A DNA stretch of 54,459 bases from DATHYZ01 sp035458865 (GTDB taxonomy: Bacteria; Chloroflexota; Limnocylindria; Limnocylindrales; CSP1-4): contig DATHYZ010000020.1 in the NCBI GenBank assembly GCA_035458865.1, positions 1-54,459 of the forward strand, in the 5' to 3' direction. A program made the position numbers and the translations under genes. Positions 9,174-17,451 of the stretch are shown here, one piece after another; the stretch's first letter is position 1, and the number at the start of each line of letters is the position of its first letter. The notes beneath the pieces are model-generated. The model was given only the letters and a program-made list of their open reading frames with translations. It had not been told where the DNA came from and did not search any database.

Positions 9174-9989
9174 TCAGCGGCCCTTCCAGCTCGGCGGCCG
9201 CTTCTCCGCGAACGCCGCCATGCCCTCGGCCTGGTCATCCGTCCCGAAGAGAGCCGCGAAACGGCGGCGCTCATCGGCGATCCCGTCGGCCAGCGAGCCC
9301 TCGTAGGCCGCAAGGACGGCTTGCTTGGCGGCCCGGACGGCCAGCGGGGCCTTGGTCGCGATCCGTCCGGCGAGCTCCAGGGCGACCTCGAGGGTCCGCT
9401 CGGCGGGGACCACCGTGGTCACCAGGCCGATCCGCTCGGCCTCCGCCGCGTCGAGACGGCGACCGGTGAGGATCAGCTCCATCGCCCTCGCCTTGCCCAC
9501 GGCGCGGACCAGCCGCTGGGTCCCCCCGGCGCCGGGGATGATCCCCAGGTCGATCTCGGGCTGCCCGAAGACGGCATCGTCGCCGGCCACGATCATGTCG
9601 CATGCCATCGCGAGCTCGCAGCCCCCGCCGAGCGCGTAGCCCCGGACCGCCGCCACGATCGGGAGGCCGATCCGGTCGATGCGGGCCCAGGCACCGAATC
9701 CATCGCCCTCGAGGATCGACAGCGGCGTCTGGGCCGCCAGCTCCTTGATGTCGGCGCCGGCCGCGAACGCCCGGGTGCCGCCGCCGGTGAGGACGACGCA
9801 ACGGACGGCCGGGTCGGCGTCGATGCGCTCGAGCACCGCCGCCAGCTGGGCGAGAAGCTCGAACGACAGGGCGTTGAAGGCCGCCGGCCGCTCGAAGGTC
9901 ACGAGGGCCACGCCGTCGACGGGCTCGTCGGGGCGCGACGGGTGCGGGGCCGGGACCTCGACGCGGACCAGCGGGTCGGATTCGCTCAC
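9174..9989 (-). CDS. Enoyl-CoA hydratase/isomerase family protein
   Basis: 271 residues from GTG 9989, with AGGAGG 5 bases before it. Crotonase-fold signatures are intact: AFAAGADIKEL (oxyanion hole region), GGGCELAMACDMIVA with Glu125 and GQPEIDLGIIPGAGGTQRL with Glu145. These are the two catalytic glutamates of true hydratases, so water addition to trans-2-enoyl-CoA is expected. The start overlaps the stop of the upstream hydrolase gene by 4 bases (GTGA), a sign of translational coupling. Its neighbours (flavin reductase, alpha/beta hydrolase) suggest a role in breakdown of an aromatic or fatty substrate, but the substrate cannot be read from the sequence. Confidence 0.94.
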   Translation of the reverse strand: MSESDPLVRVEVPAPHPSRPDEPVDGVALVTFERPAAFNALSFELLAQLAAVLERIDADPAVRCVVLTGGGTRAFAAGADIKELAAQTPLSILEGDGFGAWARIDRIGLPIVAAVRGYALGGGCELAMACDMIVAGDDAVFGQPEIDLGIIPGAGGTQRLVRAVGKARAMELILTGRRLDAAEAERIGLVTTVVPAERTLEVALELAGRIATKAPLAVRAAKQAVLAAYEGSLADGIADERRRFAALFGTDDQAEGMAAFAEKRPPSWKGR

Positions 9990-10951
9990 GTCGCCTCCTC
10001 GCCTGGGCCCCCAGTATCGCCGACGGACGCGGGCGGGGGCGAGTCGCCGAGCCACCCGGCATCGGTCGTGGAACCAGGCTCCGCCCGGACCGACTCTCGA
10101 GCGGCGCTCCCGTGGCCCGCGCCGTGGGCCGGGTCGATCGGACGTGGCCGTTGGGTCCCCGGCTCCATGGCCGCCGTCGCCCGCTCGGCCGCCACGGTCT
10201 CGGTCGCCCGGTAGAAGCCGGCCAGTGCCTCGTTGACGAGGGCCGGACGACGGACCTGGGCCTCGTGGCCCGTCCCGGGAACGACGAAGAGGCGGCTGTC
10301 GGGCAGCTGCCGGGCCAGCGCCCAGGCCTGGTCCACCGGTGCGAAGGGATCGCGGTCGCCGATCACGACGAGGGCCGGCGCGTCGACCGCTCGAAGGAGG
10401 CGTGGCTCGGGTGGCGCCTGGCGGGCGACGTCGGCGGCGATGGCCGGCAACAGGTGCTGCCAGGCGCCGGGGCCCTGGCCCTCGTCGTGTCGTCGGGAGA
10501 GCTGGGCAGCCCACGTCGGGTCGCGTGCCTCGATCCGGTCGGGATCCATCAGGCGTCGGGCGACGCTGGCCCGGGGCTCACGCCCGACGCCGGCGCCGAT
10601 GACGACCAGGGTGCGGACCCGTGCCGGCCGCCGGGCCGCGAACCCCAGGGCGGTGAAGGCGCCCATCGAGAAGCCGAGCAGATGGCAGCTCGCCAGGTCG
10701 AGGGCGTCGAGGAAGGCCTCCAGGTCGTCGACGAGCCATCCGTACTCGAAGCCCCGGCTGGCGTCCCAGCGGGTCCGGGCATGGCCCCGGGCGTCCGGCA
10801 GGAGCACCCGGAACCGCTGCGACAGCAGGGGGACCTGGGCGGCGAAGTCCTCGCGTCCGGTGCTCGTGGCGCCGTGGAGCAGGACCAGTGGCGGTCCGCT
10901 CCCCTGCTCGTCGTAGCCGACGTCGAGCGCGCCCGCCCGGACGATCGCCAT
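9986..10951 (-). CDS. Alpha/beta hydrolase
   Basis: 321 residues from ATG 10951. The catalytic set is complete: LLHGATS (oxyanion hole), GFSMG with the nucleophile serine, VIGDRDPFAP with the acid and GTGHEAQ with the histidine. The fold and motifs match esterases and enol-lactone hydrolases of the 3-oxoadipate enol-lactonase/haloperoxidase type. The last ~70 residues form a Pro/Ala/Arg/Gly-rich tail that looks disordered and is unusual for this family. The stop overlaps the next gene's GTG by 4 bases. The start is 19 bases after the flavin reductase stop. The natural substrate is not evident. Confidence 0.9.
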   Translation of the reverse strand: MAIVRAGALDVGYDEQGSGPPLVLLHGATSTGREDFAAQVPLLSQRFRVLLPDARGHARTRWDASRGFEYGWLVDDLEAFLDALDLASCHLLGFSMGAFTALGFAARRPARVRTLVVIGAGVGREPRASVARRLMDPDRIEARDPTWAAQLSRRHDEGQGPGAWQHLLPAIAADVARQAPPEPRLLRAVDAPALVVIGDRDPFAPVDQAWALARQLPDSRLFVVPGTGHEAQVRRPALVNEALAGFYRATETVAAERATAAMEPGTQRPRPIDPAHGAGHGSAARESVRAEPGSTTDAGWLGDSPPPASVGDTGGPGEEAT

Positions 10952-10970
10952 CACCGCGGCCCGGGCGCCG

Positions 10971-11498
10971 TCAACGTTCGGGCCACCCCTCGAGATCGAG
11001 CTCGCGCGAGCGCTCGACCCGGAGGTAGCGACGCCGGTAGTAGAGCAGCGGCATCGGATGCTCCGCCTCGTCCGCCAGTGCCTCGACACGGGCGATGAAC
11101 AGGTCGTGGTCGCCGGCGGGGATGACGTCGACGGTGACGCACTCGAGGGTCGCGATCGCGCCGTCGAGGAGTGGGACCCCGGTCGACCCGGCCCGCCAGG
11201 CGGCTCCGCAGAATGCCTCGCGGTCGGGCTCGACGGGGGCTCCGGCGAAGCAGTCCGAGAGGGCCTGCTGGTCCTCGCCCAGGACGTTGACGCCGAAGCG
11301 GCCGACCGATCGGACGAACGGGGTGATCCGTCGACGGCGGTCCAGGGCGACCATGACGAGCGGCGGTTCGAGCGAGACGGAGCTGAGCGCGTTCACCGTG
11401 ATCCCATGCGGACGGACGCCGTCATGCGTCGTCACCACCGTCACCCCGGTGACGAAGTGGCCCATGACCGTGCGGAAGGCGTCGCTCGTCGGTCCCAT
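10971..11498 (-). CDS. Flavin reductase family protein (FMN-binding split barrel)
   Basis: 175 residues. The pattern FRTVMGHFVTGVTVVTT, GITVNALSSVSLEPPLVMVALDRR, FGVNVLGEDQQALSDCFAG and the late DHDLFIARVEAL, then PLLYYRRRY, is typical of HpaC/DIM6-type NAD(P)H:flavin oxidoreductases. These supply reduced FMN or FAD to a partner monooxygenase. No monooxygenase is encoded nearby, so the partner must lie elsewhere. It is the first gene of a minus operon with a hydrolase and an enoyl-CoA hydratase. There is no Shine-Dalgarno sequence; a TAGACT box at 11506-11511 ends 7 bases before ATG 11498, which suggests a leaderless mRNA. Confidence 0.92.
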   Translation of the reverse strand: MGPTSDAFRTVMGHFVTGVTVVTTHDGVRPHGITVNALSSVSLEPPLVMVALDRRRRITPFVRSVGRFGVNVLGEDQQALSDCFAGAPVEPDREAFCGAAWRAGSTGVPLLDGAIATLECVTVDVIPAGDHDLFIARVEALADEAEHPMPLLYYRRRYLRVERSRELDLEGWPER

Positions 11499-11505
11499 CG
11501 GGTGC

Positions 11506-11511
11506 AGTCTA
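11506..11511 (-). promoter_or_regulatory. -10 box of a probable leaderless promoter (flavin reductase)
   Basis: Minus strand TAGACT, identical to the -10 hexamer of rrf2, 7 bases before the ATG. No convincing -35 was found. Confidence 0.45.
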
Positions 11512-11615
11512 CGGGCTGCCGCGGGAGCTCCCGCCCACGCCCCGGGCCGATGGGACCGCCCTCGTCCGGCGGGACGGCCCGATCGTCCGCCATCGCGACG
11601 GTGCATGATCGGGCG

Positions 11616-13028
11616 ATGAACGAGCAGCCCTCCCCGGCCACCCGGGTCGAGCGGGACTCCATGGGCGAGATGGAGGTCCCGGCCGACGCCCTCTACGGCG
11701 CCTCGACCCAGCGGGCCGTCCTCAACTTCCCCATCTCCGGCCAGCCGATGCCTCGCCGCTTCATCCAGGCGCTCGCGCTCGTCAAGCGGGCCGCCGCCGA
11801 GACGAACGCCGAGCTGGGTCTCCTCGACGCGACCAAGGCCGGGGCCATCGCCCGCGCGGCGCAGGCGGTCGCCGACGGCGGCTACGACGAGCACTTCCCG
11901 ATCGACGTCTACCAGACCGGGTCCGGGACCTCCACGAACATGAACGCCAACGAGGTCATCGCCCACCTCGCGGCGGCCGAGCTGGGCGAGGGCGTCAGGG
12001 TCCATCCCAACGACGACGTCAACGTCTGCCAGTCCTCCAACGACGTCATCCCGACGGCCCTGCAGCTCTCCGCGGCGATGGCCATCGAGGAGGATCTGCT
12101 GCCGGCCCTCGAGCGGCTGCACACGGCGCTCGTGACGCGCGAGCATGAGCTCTGGTCGGTCGTCAAGACCGGCCGGACCCACCTCCAGGATGCGACGCCG
12201 ATCCGCCTGGGCCAGGAGTTCCGCGGCTATGCGGGCCAGGTGGAGGAGGCGATCCGGCGGGCCCGCACGGCCCAGGCCGAGCTGCTGGCGGTGCCGCTGG
12301 GCGGGACGGCCGTCGGGACCGGCATCAACGCCCACCCGGAGTACGCGCTGCGGACGTGCGCACGGCTGTCCGGGCTCACCGGGCTTGAGGTCCGGGAGAC
12401 CTCGAACCACTTCCACGCGCAGGCGACCGTCGACGCGGCCATCGCCGCCCATGGGGCGCTGCGCAGCATCGCCCTCTCGCTCTGGAAGATCGCCTCGGAC
12501 ATCCGGCTCATGGGCATGGGCCCGCGGGCCGGGATCGCGGAGCTGGCCCTGCCGGCGACCCAGCCCGGCTCCAGCATCATGCCGGGGAAGGTGAACCCGG
12601 TCATCGTGGAGAGCCTGACGATGGTCGTAGCCAGGGTCGTCGGCAACGACGCGACCGTGGGCTTCGCCCAGACCGGCAGCTTCCTCGAGCTCAACGTCAT
12701 GCTCCCGGTCACGGCGGCGGCGATGCTCGAGTCGATCGGCCTGCTCGGCCGGGCGGCCGGGAACTTCTCGGCCCGCTGCGTCGAGGGCCTGACCGCCACC
12801 GAGCGCGGCCCGCAGCTCGTGGAGCAGGGCCTGATGCTCGCCACCGCCCTGGCCCCGGTCATCGGCTACGACGAGGCGGCGAAGCTCGCCAAGGAGGCCT
12901 TCGCCAGCGGGCGGACGATCCGCGAGCTGGCGCTCGAGCGGGGCATCGAGCCGGAGCGGCTGGATGAGCTGCTGGACCCGGCCGCCATGACGGAGCCCGG
13001 CCTGGGCGGCGGACCCGCAGGCGGCTGA
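11616..13028 (+). CDS. fumC: Fumarate hydratase class II
   Basis: 470 residues, the usual length. The N-terminal RVERDSMGEMEVPADALYGA, the TGSGTSTNMNANEV, VHPNDDVNVCQSSNDVIPTA and GRTHLQDATPIRLGQEF segments, and the superfamily signature GSSIMPGKVNPV (around residue 320) are all present, so the active site is complete. It catalyses fumarate + water to malate in the citric acid cycle. No Shine-Dalgarno sequence is visible at ATG 11616. It is divergent from the flavin reductase gene, sharing a 117-base intergenic region. Class II fumarases are distinguished from aspartase mainly by details around the signature; fumarase is the better fit. Confidence 0.95.
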   Translation: MNEQPSPATRVERDSMGEMEVPADALYGASTQRAVLNFPISGQPMPRRFIQALALVKRAAAETNAELGLLDATKAGAIARAAQAVADGGYDEHFPIDVYQTGSGTSTNMNANEVIAHLAAAELGEGVRVHPNDDVNVCQSSNDVIPTALQLSAAMAIEEDLLPALERLHTALVTREHELWSVVKTGRTHLQDATPIRLGQEFRGYAGQVEEAIRRARTAQAELLAVPLGGTAVGTGINAHPEYALRTCARLSGLTGLEVRETSNHFHAQATVDAAIAAHGALRSIALSLWKIASDIRLMGMGPRAGIAELALPATQPGSSIMPGKVNPVIVESLTMVVARVVGNDATVGFAQTGSFLELNVMLPVTAAAMLESIGLLGRAAGNFSARCVEGLTATERGPQLVEQGLMLATALAPVIGYDEAAKLAKEAFASGRTIRELALERGIEPERLDELLDPAAMTEPGLGGGPAGG

Positions 13029-13108
13029 CCGAGCCGGGGGGCGGATCGGTCATCGCGTCGTCCGTCGTGAACCGGGCTGCCGACGGACGCGGGCGGCCTG
13101 TGGGCTGG

Positions 13109-13114
13109 TACGAT
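13109..13114 (+). promoter_or_regulatory. -10 box of a probable leaderless promoter (LolA-like gene)
   Basis: TACGAT, 8 bases before ATG 13123, with no ribosome binding site between them. The same hexamer serves as the -10 of the IscA-like gene. Confidence 0.4.
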
Positions 13115-13122
13115 GCGGCGCC

Positions 13123-13911
13123 ATGACGTCCACTCGCCTCTGGGACCGCGCCGGCGCCCTGGCCGTCCGACCCGACGACGAACCGGCCCTGCCCGCGATC
13201 GCCGCCCTGCCGAGCGATCGTCTGCCCGGCGTGGCCGAGCTGTTCGACTTCATGCGCGACGCGGAGATGCGGTTCGGTGCCCTGCGGATGCGGATCGAGG
13301 ACCGGACCTGGGGCTCGACCGGCGAGCACCTGGAGGTCATCGACACGGTCCTCCGTCACCCTGGCGACGCCAAGGTGACGACCACGGACCCGGGGCTCGG
13401 GACGTCGGCCAACTACGAGGTCTGGATCTCCGACGGCGAGACGGTCCGGACGTACGCGGCGCGCCACCACCTGGGGACCCGTCGCCCGGTCCGGCGCCGC
13501 GTCGTCGGCCTCGACAGCGGCGACCTCCCGGGGATGTCGCGGGTCTACGAGCCGCGCACCGCGCTGCCGATGGAGACCCTGGCGGATACCTTCGTCCACC
13601 CCGCCGGCTTCTGCCAGAACGTGCTCGCGACCGGGGCCTGCGAGGTCGTCGGCAGCGACGTCGTCGCCGGGCGGGAGGCCGTCGTGCTGGTCGCCGACCA
13701 CCCGAGGGCCGTCGAGCGGATCGGCGACCGACCGGACTTCCAGCTCGAGATCGCCGTCGACCGCGACACCGGGGTGATCGTCCGGCTCGTCGAGCGCATC
13801 GGCCGCTCGGAGACGCGGCGCGCGGAGGTCATCACGCTCCAGCCCGACGCGCCCATCCCGGCGTCGGCCTTCCAGTTCGAGTTCCCGGCCGGCACGACCT
13901 TCATCTACTAG
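13123..13911 (+). CDS. LolA-like beta-rich protein of unknown function
   Basis: 262 residues. The middle and end show a series of strands (LRMRIEDRTWG, NYEVWISDGETVRTYAAR, EVVGSDVVAGREAVVLVADHP, FQLEIAVDRDTGVIVRLVERIG) and a C-terminal PASAFQFEFPAGTTFIY. This is the pattern of LolA/RseB-type lipoprotein-binding half-barrels. There is no signal peptide or membrane segment, so it would stay in the cytoplasm, which is odd for that fold. The gene stands alone between fumarase and the permease. No function can be given. Confidence 0.75.
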   Translation: MTSTRLWDRAGALAVRPDDEPALPAIAALPSDRLPGVAELFDFMRDAEMRFGALRMRIEDRTWGSTGEHLEVIDTVLRHPGDAKVTTTDPGLGTSANYEVWISDGETVRTYAARHHLGTRRPVRRRVVGLDSGDLPGMSRVYEPRTALPMETLADTFVHPAGFCQNVLATGACEVVGSDVVAGREAVVLVADHPRAVERIGDRPDFQLEIAVDRDTGVIVRLVERIGRSETRRAEVITLQPDAPIPASAFQFEFPAGTTFIY

Positions 13912-14004
13912 GTCGTCGGGGCGCCTTCCGGCCCCGATCCGGATAGCCGAGCGCGGAGATCGAGCACGCGTCGGCGACGTGGAGGAGTCTCCGCAGATTC
14001 CGCA

Positions 14005-14033
14005 TTGCATATGGGGCTCCGTAGCCCTATCGT
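14005..14033 (+). promoter_or_regulatory. Promoter with a palindrome in its spacer (permease gene)
   Basis: -35 TTGCAT (14005-14010), exactly 17 bases, -10 TATCGT (14028-14033). The spacer contains GGGCT-CCGT-AGCCC (14014-14027 region), flanked by further pairing bases, i.e. an operator-like palindrome centred between the two boxes. The predicted start of transcription is near 14040, giving a ~200-base leader. Confidence 0.5.
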
Positions 14034-14039
14034 GCCGCC

Positions 14040-14239
14040 GAAAGCGGCGGGTCGCGCCCCGTTGACCCGGCGATGAGGGGGAGAGGAGGCGCCTACGAAG
14101 CGCGCGCCGCCCGGCGCGCCCATATCGCGACATCCCCGGACGATCGACCGAGTCCGAACGTCATCCGCCGGGTGAGGGTCACCCGGCAGGCCAGAGCCGC
14201 ATCGGCTGTGGCCGTCATCGAGTCTTGAGGGAGGTATCG
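14040..14239 (+). promoter_or_regulatory. Long structured 5' leader of the permease mRNA
   Basis: Three stem-loops can be drawn: a 5-bp GCCGC/GCGGC stem around 14035-14049, a 7-bp GCGCGCC/GGCGCGC stem at 14102-14119, and an 8-bp GCCGGGTG/CACCCGGC stem with a 5-base loop at 14167-14187. A ribosome binding site, GGGAGG, follows 7 bases before ATG 14240. No known riboswitch consensus was recognised. The stretch 13912-14004 holds only a weak GGGGC/GCCCC hairpin after the LolA-like gene. Confidence 0.35.
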
Positions 14240-15925
14240 ATGACCCAGGGGAAGTCCCGCGACGAGCTCATCCAGCAGGACATCCAGGACCTGCACCGGC
14301 TGGGCTACGCGCAGGAGCTGTTCCGCACGATGGGTGGGTTCAGCAACTTCGCGATCAGCTTCTCGATCATCTCGATCCTGACCGGCGCCGTGATCCTCTA
14401 TGACTACGGCCTGGCCTGGGCGGGCACCGCCGCCGTGCTCATCGGCTGGCCGCTCGTCACCGTCTTCGTCCTGACGATCGCCGCCGCCATGGCGGAGGTC
14501 GCGTCCGCCTATCCCACCGCCGGCGGCCTCTACTACTGGGCGTCCCGGATGAAGAGCAAGGACTGGGGCTGGTGGACCGCCTGGTTCAACCTGATCGGCC
14601 AGTTCGCGATCGTGGCCGGCATCAACTTCGCGGCCGCGTTCTTCCTCAACCAGACGATCATCGGCCCGCTGACGGGCGACGCGTTCACGAATACGACCGA
14701 GGTCCTCAAGATCGGGGACACGGTCCTGGTCACCGGCCAGCTGCTGACGATGGCCGTCCTGATGCTGGTCCAGCTGGTCCTCAACATCGGCGGCATCAAC
14801 ATCGTCGCGTTCCTGAACCAGGTCAGCGTCTGGTGGCACATCGCCTTCGTCATCCTGATCGCCGCGGCCCTGTTCATCCTGGGCACCAAGGACACCGCGA
14901 CGGACGCCGGCCTGACGCTCTTCGCCCTGGAGCCGCAGGACACCCTGGGCTCCTGGGACATCACCTTCCCGCCGGGGGCGGAGAACCCGCTGATCAGCCT
15001 CCAGTTCGGAGCTGCGTCCACGTACGTCCCGTTCGCGGCGTTCTTCTTCTCGCTGTTGCTGGCGAACTGGACCTACACCGGCTACGACGCGTCCGCGCAC
15101 GTCGCCGAGGAGACCGTCGGGGCCCGGCTGTCGAGCGCCTGGGGCATCTTCCTGTCGGTGGCGGTCTCGGCGGTCGTCGGCTTCATCTTCCTGCTGTCGC
15201 TGACGCTCCATCTGCCGAACCTCGACCCGCTGTTCGGCCAGCTCGATGACCCCGCCCTCTACAGCCAGTACTACTTCGGCGACAACGCCGCGGTGAACTT
15301 CATCCTCAAGGAGAACCTGGGCGACGGCCTCGGCGGCGTCTTCGGCGGCGCCATCGCCATCGCCATGAGCTTCTGCGGGCTGTCCTCGGTCGCCTCGGCC
15401 GGGCGGATGCTCTACGCGTTCGCCCGGGACGACGGGATCCCGGGCTCGCGGTGGCTCAAGAAGGTCTCCCACCGGTTCCGGACCCCGGCCAACGCGCTCA
15501 CCGCGATGGTCGTCGGAGCGTTCCTGCTGGCCATGGTCGCCTTCCTGGCCGGCGGCGGCACGGCCATCGTCATCGTCACCGCCATCAGCACGATCTTCCT
15601 GTACGCCGCGTACGGGGTCACGATCTGGCTGGGCCTGACGACCACCGAGTGGCTCAAGGAGCGCGTCTGGAGCCTCGGCCGGTTCTCCAAGCCGGTCGCC
15701 ATCGCGGCGATCTTCTGGGTCCTGGTCCTGATGGTCCTCTTCTCCTTCCCGACCTCGGGCAACATCTCGATCACCTTCATGCTCGCGGTCGTGATCCTGC
15801 TCCTCGTCTACTACTTCGGCTGGGCCCGACGGAACTTCAAGGGCCCGCACGCCATGGGTCGCGAGGAGGAGCTCACCGAGATCGAGCTCGAGTTCGAGCA
15901 GGCCGCCAAGGAGGTCGGCGGCTAG
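14240..15925 (+). CDS. APC-superfamily amino acid/polyamine permease
   Basis: 561 residues with about 12 hydrophobic helices. The N-terminal GYAQELFRTMGGFSNFAISFSIISILTG, the AEVASAYPTAGGLYYWAS motif and TYTGYDASAHVAEETVGA are typical of the amino acid/choline/GABA permease branch of the APC superfamily. It would import an amino acid, GABA or polyamine across the cytoplasmic membrane. GGGAGG lies 7 bases before ATG 14240; an in-frame TTG 15 bases upstream is less likely. Downstream lie a glutamine-synthetase-like ligase, an SDR and an aldehyde dehydrogenase, a set that suggests uptake of an amine or polyamine for catabolism. Confidence 0.92.
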   Translation: MTQGKSRDELIQQDIQDLHRLGYAQELFRTMGGFSNFAISFSIISILTGAVILYDYGLAWAGTAAVLIGWPLVTVFVLTIAAAMAEVASAYPTAGGLYYWASRMKSKDWGWWTAWFNLIGQFAIVAGINFAAAFFLNQTIIGPLTGDAFTNTTEVLKIGDTVLVTGQLLTMAVLMLVQLVLNIGGINIVAFLNQVSVWWHIAFVILIAAALFILGTKDTATDAGLTLFALEPQDTLGSWDITFPPGAENPLISLQFGAASTYVPFAAFFFSLLLANWTYTGYDASAHVAEETVGARLSSAWGIFLSVAVSAVVGFIFLLSLTLHLPNLDPLFGQLDDPALYSQYYFGDNAAVNFILKENLGDGLGGVFGGAIAIAMSFCGLSSVASAGRMLYAFARDDGIPGSRWLKKVSHRFRTPANALTAMVVGAFLLAMVAFLAGGGTAIVIVTAISTIFLYAAYGVTIWLGLTTTEWLKERVWSLGRFSKPVAIAAIFWVLVLMVLFSFPTSGNISITFMLAVVILLLVYYFGWARRNFKGPHAMGREEELTEIELEFEQAAKEVGG

Positions 15926-15969
15926 CCGGATCGACTCGAGCCGCCCAGCGGCATCACCCACGACGCATC

Positions 15970-16001
15970 CGAGGGTCGGCCGTCCCACCGGCCGACCCTC
16001 G
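15970..16001 (+). terminator. 13-bp perfect hairpin between permease and ligase genes
   Basis: The arms 15970-15982 and 15989-16001 (CGAGGGTCGGCCG and its complement) pair without mismatch around 6 bases. It lies 45 bases after the permease stop and 58 before the next start. There is no clear T-tract, so it may attenuate or protect the mRNA rather than fully end transcription. Confidence 0.55.
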
Positions 16002-16059
16002 TCGTTCCCGCGCAGGGCGACCCCACCGGTGGCGCCGGTCGGACGCCCGGAGGTGAAGG

Positions 16060-17451
16060 ATGAGCGACCACGCGACCCAGCGACACCCGATGCTCGAGGA
16101 GCTCGAGGCGGCCGTCCGCGACGGGACGGTCGACACCCTCATCGTGGCGTTCACCGACATGCAGGGCCGCCTCATGGGCAAGCGCGTGCAGGCCCAGGCG
16201 TTCCTCAACGGCGTGATCGACCACGGGGCCCACTTCTGCACGTACCTGCTGGGCACCGACATGGAGATGAACACGCCCGACGGGTTCCGGCTGATGAACT
16301 GGGAGACCGGCTACGGCGACTGGGTCGCCAGCCCGGTCTGGGAGACGCTCCGCTACCTGCCCTGGCTCGAGCGGACCGCCCTCGTGCTCTCGGACACGGT
16401 GGACGAGGAGACCCACGAGGAGATCCCGGTGTCGCCCCGGACCATGCTCAAGCGCCAGGTCGAGCGGGCCACCGGGATGGGCTACCGGATCAAGGCCGGC
16501 TCGGAGCTCGAGTACTACGTCCTCCGCGATTCGTGGCAGGACCTCGCCGAGCAGGGCTGGCCGACGCCCAGGCCGTTCGGCACCTACAACGAGGACTACC
16601 ACCTCCTCCAGGCCACGAAGGCGGAGCCGCTCCATCGACTCCTCCGGAACCTGATGACCGAGGCGCGGGTCCCGGTCGAGTTCAGCAAGGGCGAGGCGGC
16701 GCCCGGCCAGCACGAGGTCAACATCCGCTACGACGACGTCCTCGAGTCGGCCGACCGGACCGTCGTCTTCAAGCACGGCGCCAAGGAGATCGCCTACCTC
16801 AACGGCTGGGGGATCACCTTCATGGCCAAGCCCGACCACCGCTGGACCGGCTCGTCGGGCCACCTCCACATGAGCGTCTGGGACGCGGACGGCGAGCGCT
16901 CGCTGATGGCGGACGAGGACTCGACGGAACCGTACCGGATGTCCGCGACGATGCGCCACTTCATGGGCGGGATGATGGCTCTCTCCCGGGAGCTGGCCGT
17001 CTTCATCGCCCCGAACATCAACTCCTACAAGCGGTTCGCCGCCCTGTCCTGGGCTCCCGTCAACGTGGTCTGGGGCCGCGACAACCGGACCACCGGGTTC
17101 CGCGTGGTCGGGCATGGCCAGGGCCTCCACATCGAGAACCGCTTCCCGGGCGGCGACATGAACGCCTACCTCACCTACGCGGCGATGGTCGGCGCCGGCC
17201 TCTGGGGCATCGAGCACCAGGTCGAGCCGCCGGCGGAGTTCAAGGGCAACGGCTACGTCGCCACCGGCGTCCCGCGGATGCCGCAGGCCCTCTGGGAGGC
17301 GATCGGCGAGCTCGAGCGATCGACCGCCGCCCGCGAGATCTTCGGCGACGACGTCGTCGAGCACTACCTCAACGCGGCCCGCTACGAGCAGATGACCTAC
17401 GACGCGGTGGTCCACCCGTGGGACCGCGAGCGCTACCTCGAGCGGGGCTAG
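16060..17451 (+). CDS. Glutamine synthetase family protein, gamma-glutamylpolyamine synthetase-like
   Basis: 463 residues. Glutamine-synthetase fold signatures: FTDMQGRLMGKRV, the GSELEYYVL metal site, EFSKGEAAPGQHEVNIRYDDVLESADRTVVFKHGAKEIAY, TFMAKPDHRWTGSSGHLHMSVWD and NSYKRFAALSWAPVNVVWGRDNRTTGFRVVG, followed by ENRFPGGDMNAYL. The divergent substrate region and the permease/aldehyde dehydrogenase neighbours fit PuuA/GlnA3-type enzymes that join glutamate to an amine or polyamine using ATP, rather than the housekeeping enzyme. GGAGG precedes ATG 16060. Its stop overlaps the convergent ankyrin gene stop. The amine substrate is unknown. Confidence 0.88.
   Translation: MSDHATQRHPMLEELEAAVRDGTVDTLIVAFTDMQGRLMGKRVQAQAFLNGVIDHGAHFCTYLLGTDMEMNTPDGFRLMNWETGYGDWVASPVWETLRYLPWLERTALVLSDTVDEETHEEIPVSPRTMLKRQVERATGMGYRIKAGSELEYYVLRDSWQDLAEQGWPTPRPFGTYNEDYHLLQATKAEPLHRLLRNLMTEARVPVEFSKGEAAPGQHEVNIRYDDVLESADRTVVFKHGAKEIAYLNGWGITFMAKPDHRWTGSSGHLHMSVWDADGERSLMADEDSTEPYRMSATMRHFMGGMMALSRELAVFIAPNINSYKRFAALSWAPVNVVWGRDNRTTGFRVVGHGQGLHIENRFPGGDMNAYLTYAAMVGAGLWGIEHQVEPPAEFKGNGYVATGVPRMPQALWEAIGELERSTAAREIFGDDVVEHYLNAARYEQMTYDAVVHPWDRERYLERG

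Noticed and set aside
14011..14050. Two adjacent hairpins resembling a guanidine-II (mini-ykkC) riboswitch
   Set aside because: The loops read CCGT and CGAAA rather than the required ACGR, and the first hairpin lies within the promoter, before the predicted RNA start.
14072..14227. A 51-codon small frame in the permease leader
   Set aside because: No ribosome binding site at a suitable distance, Arg/Ala-rich product, and overlap with proposed RNA hairpins. It could be a leader peptide, but nothing supports that.
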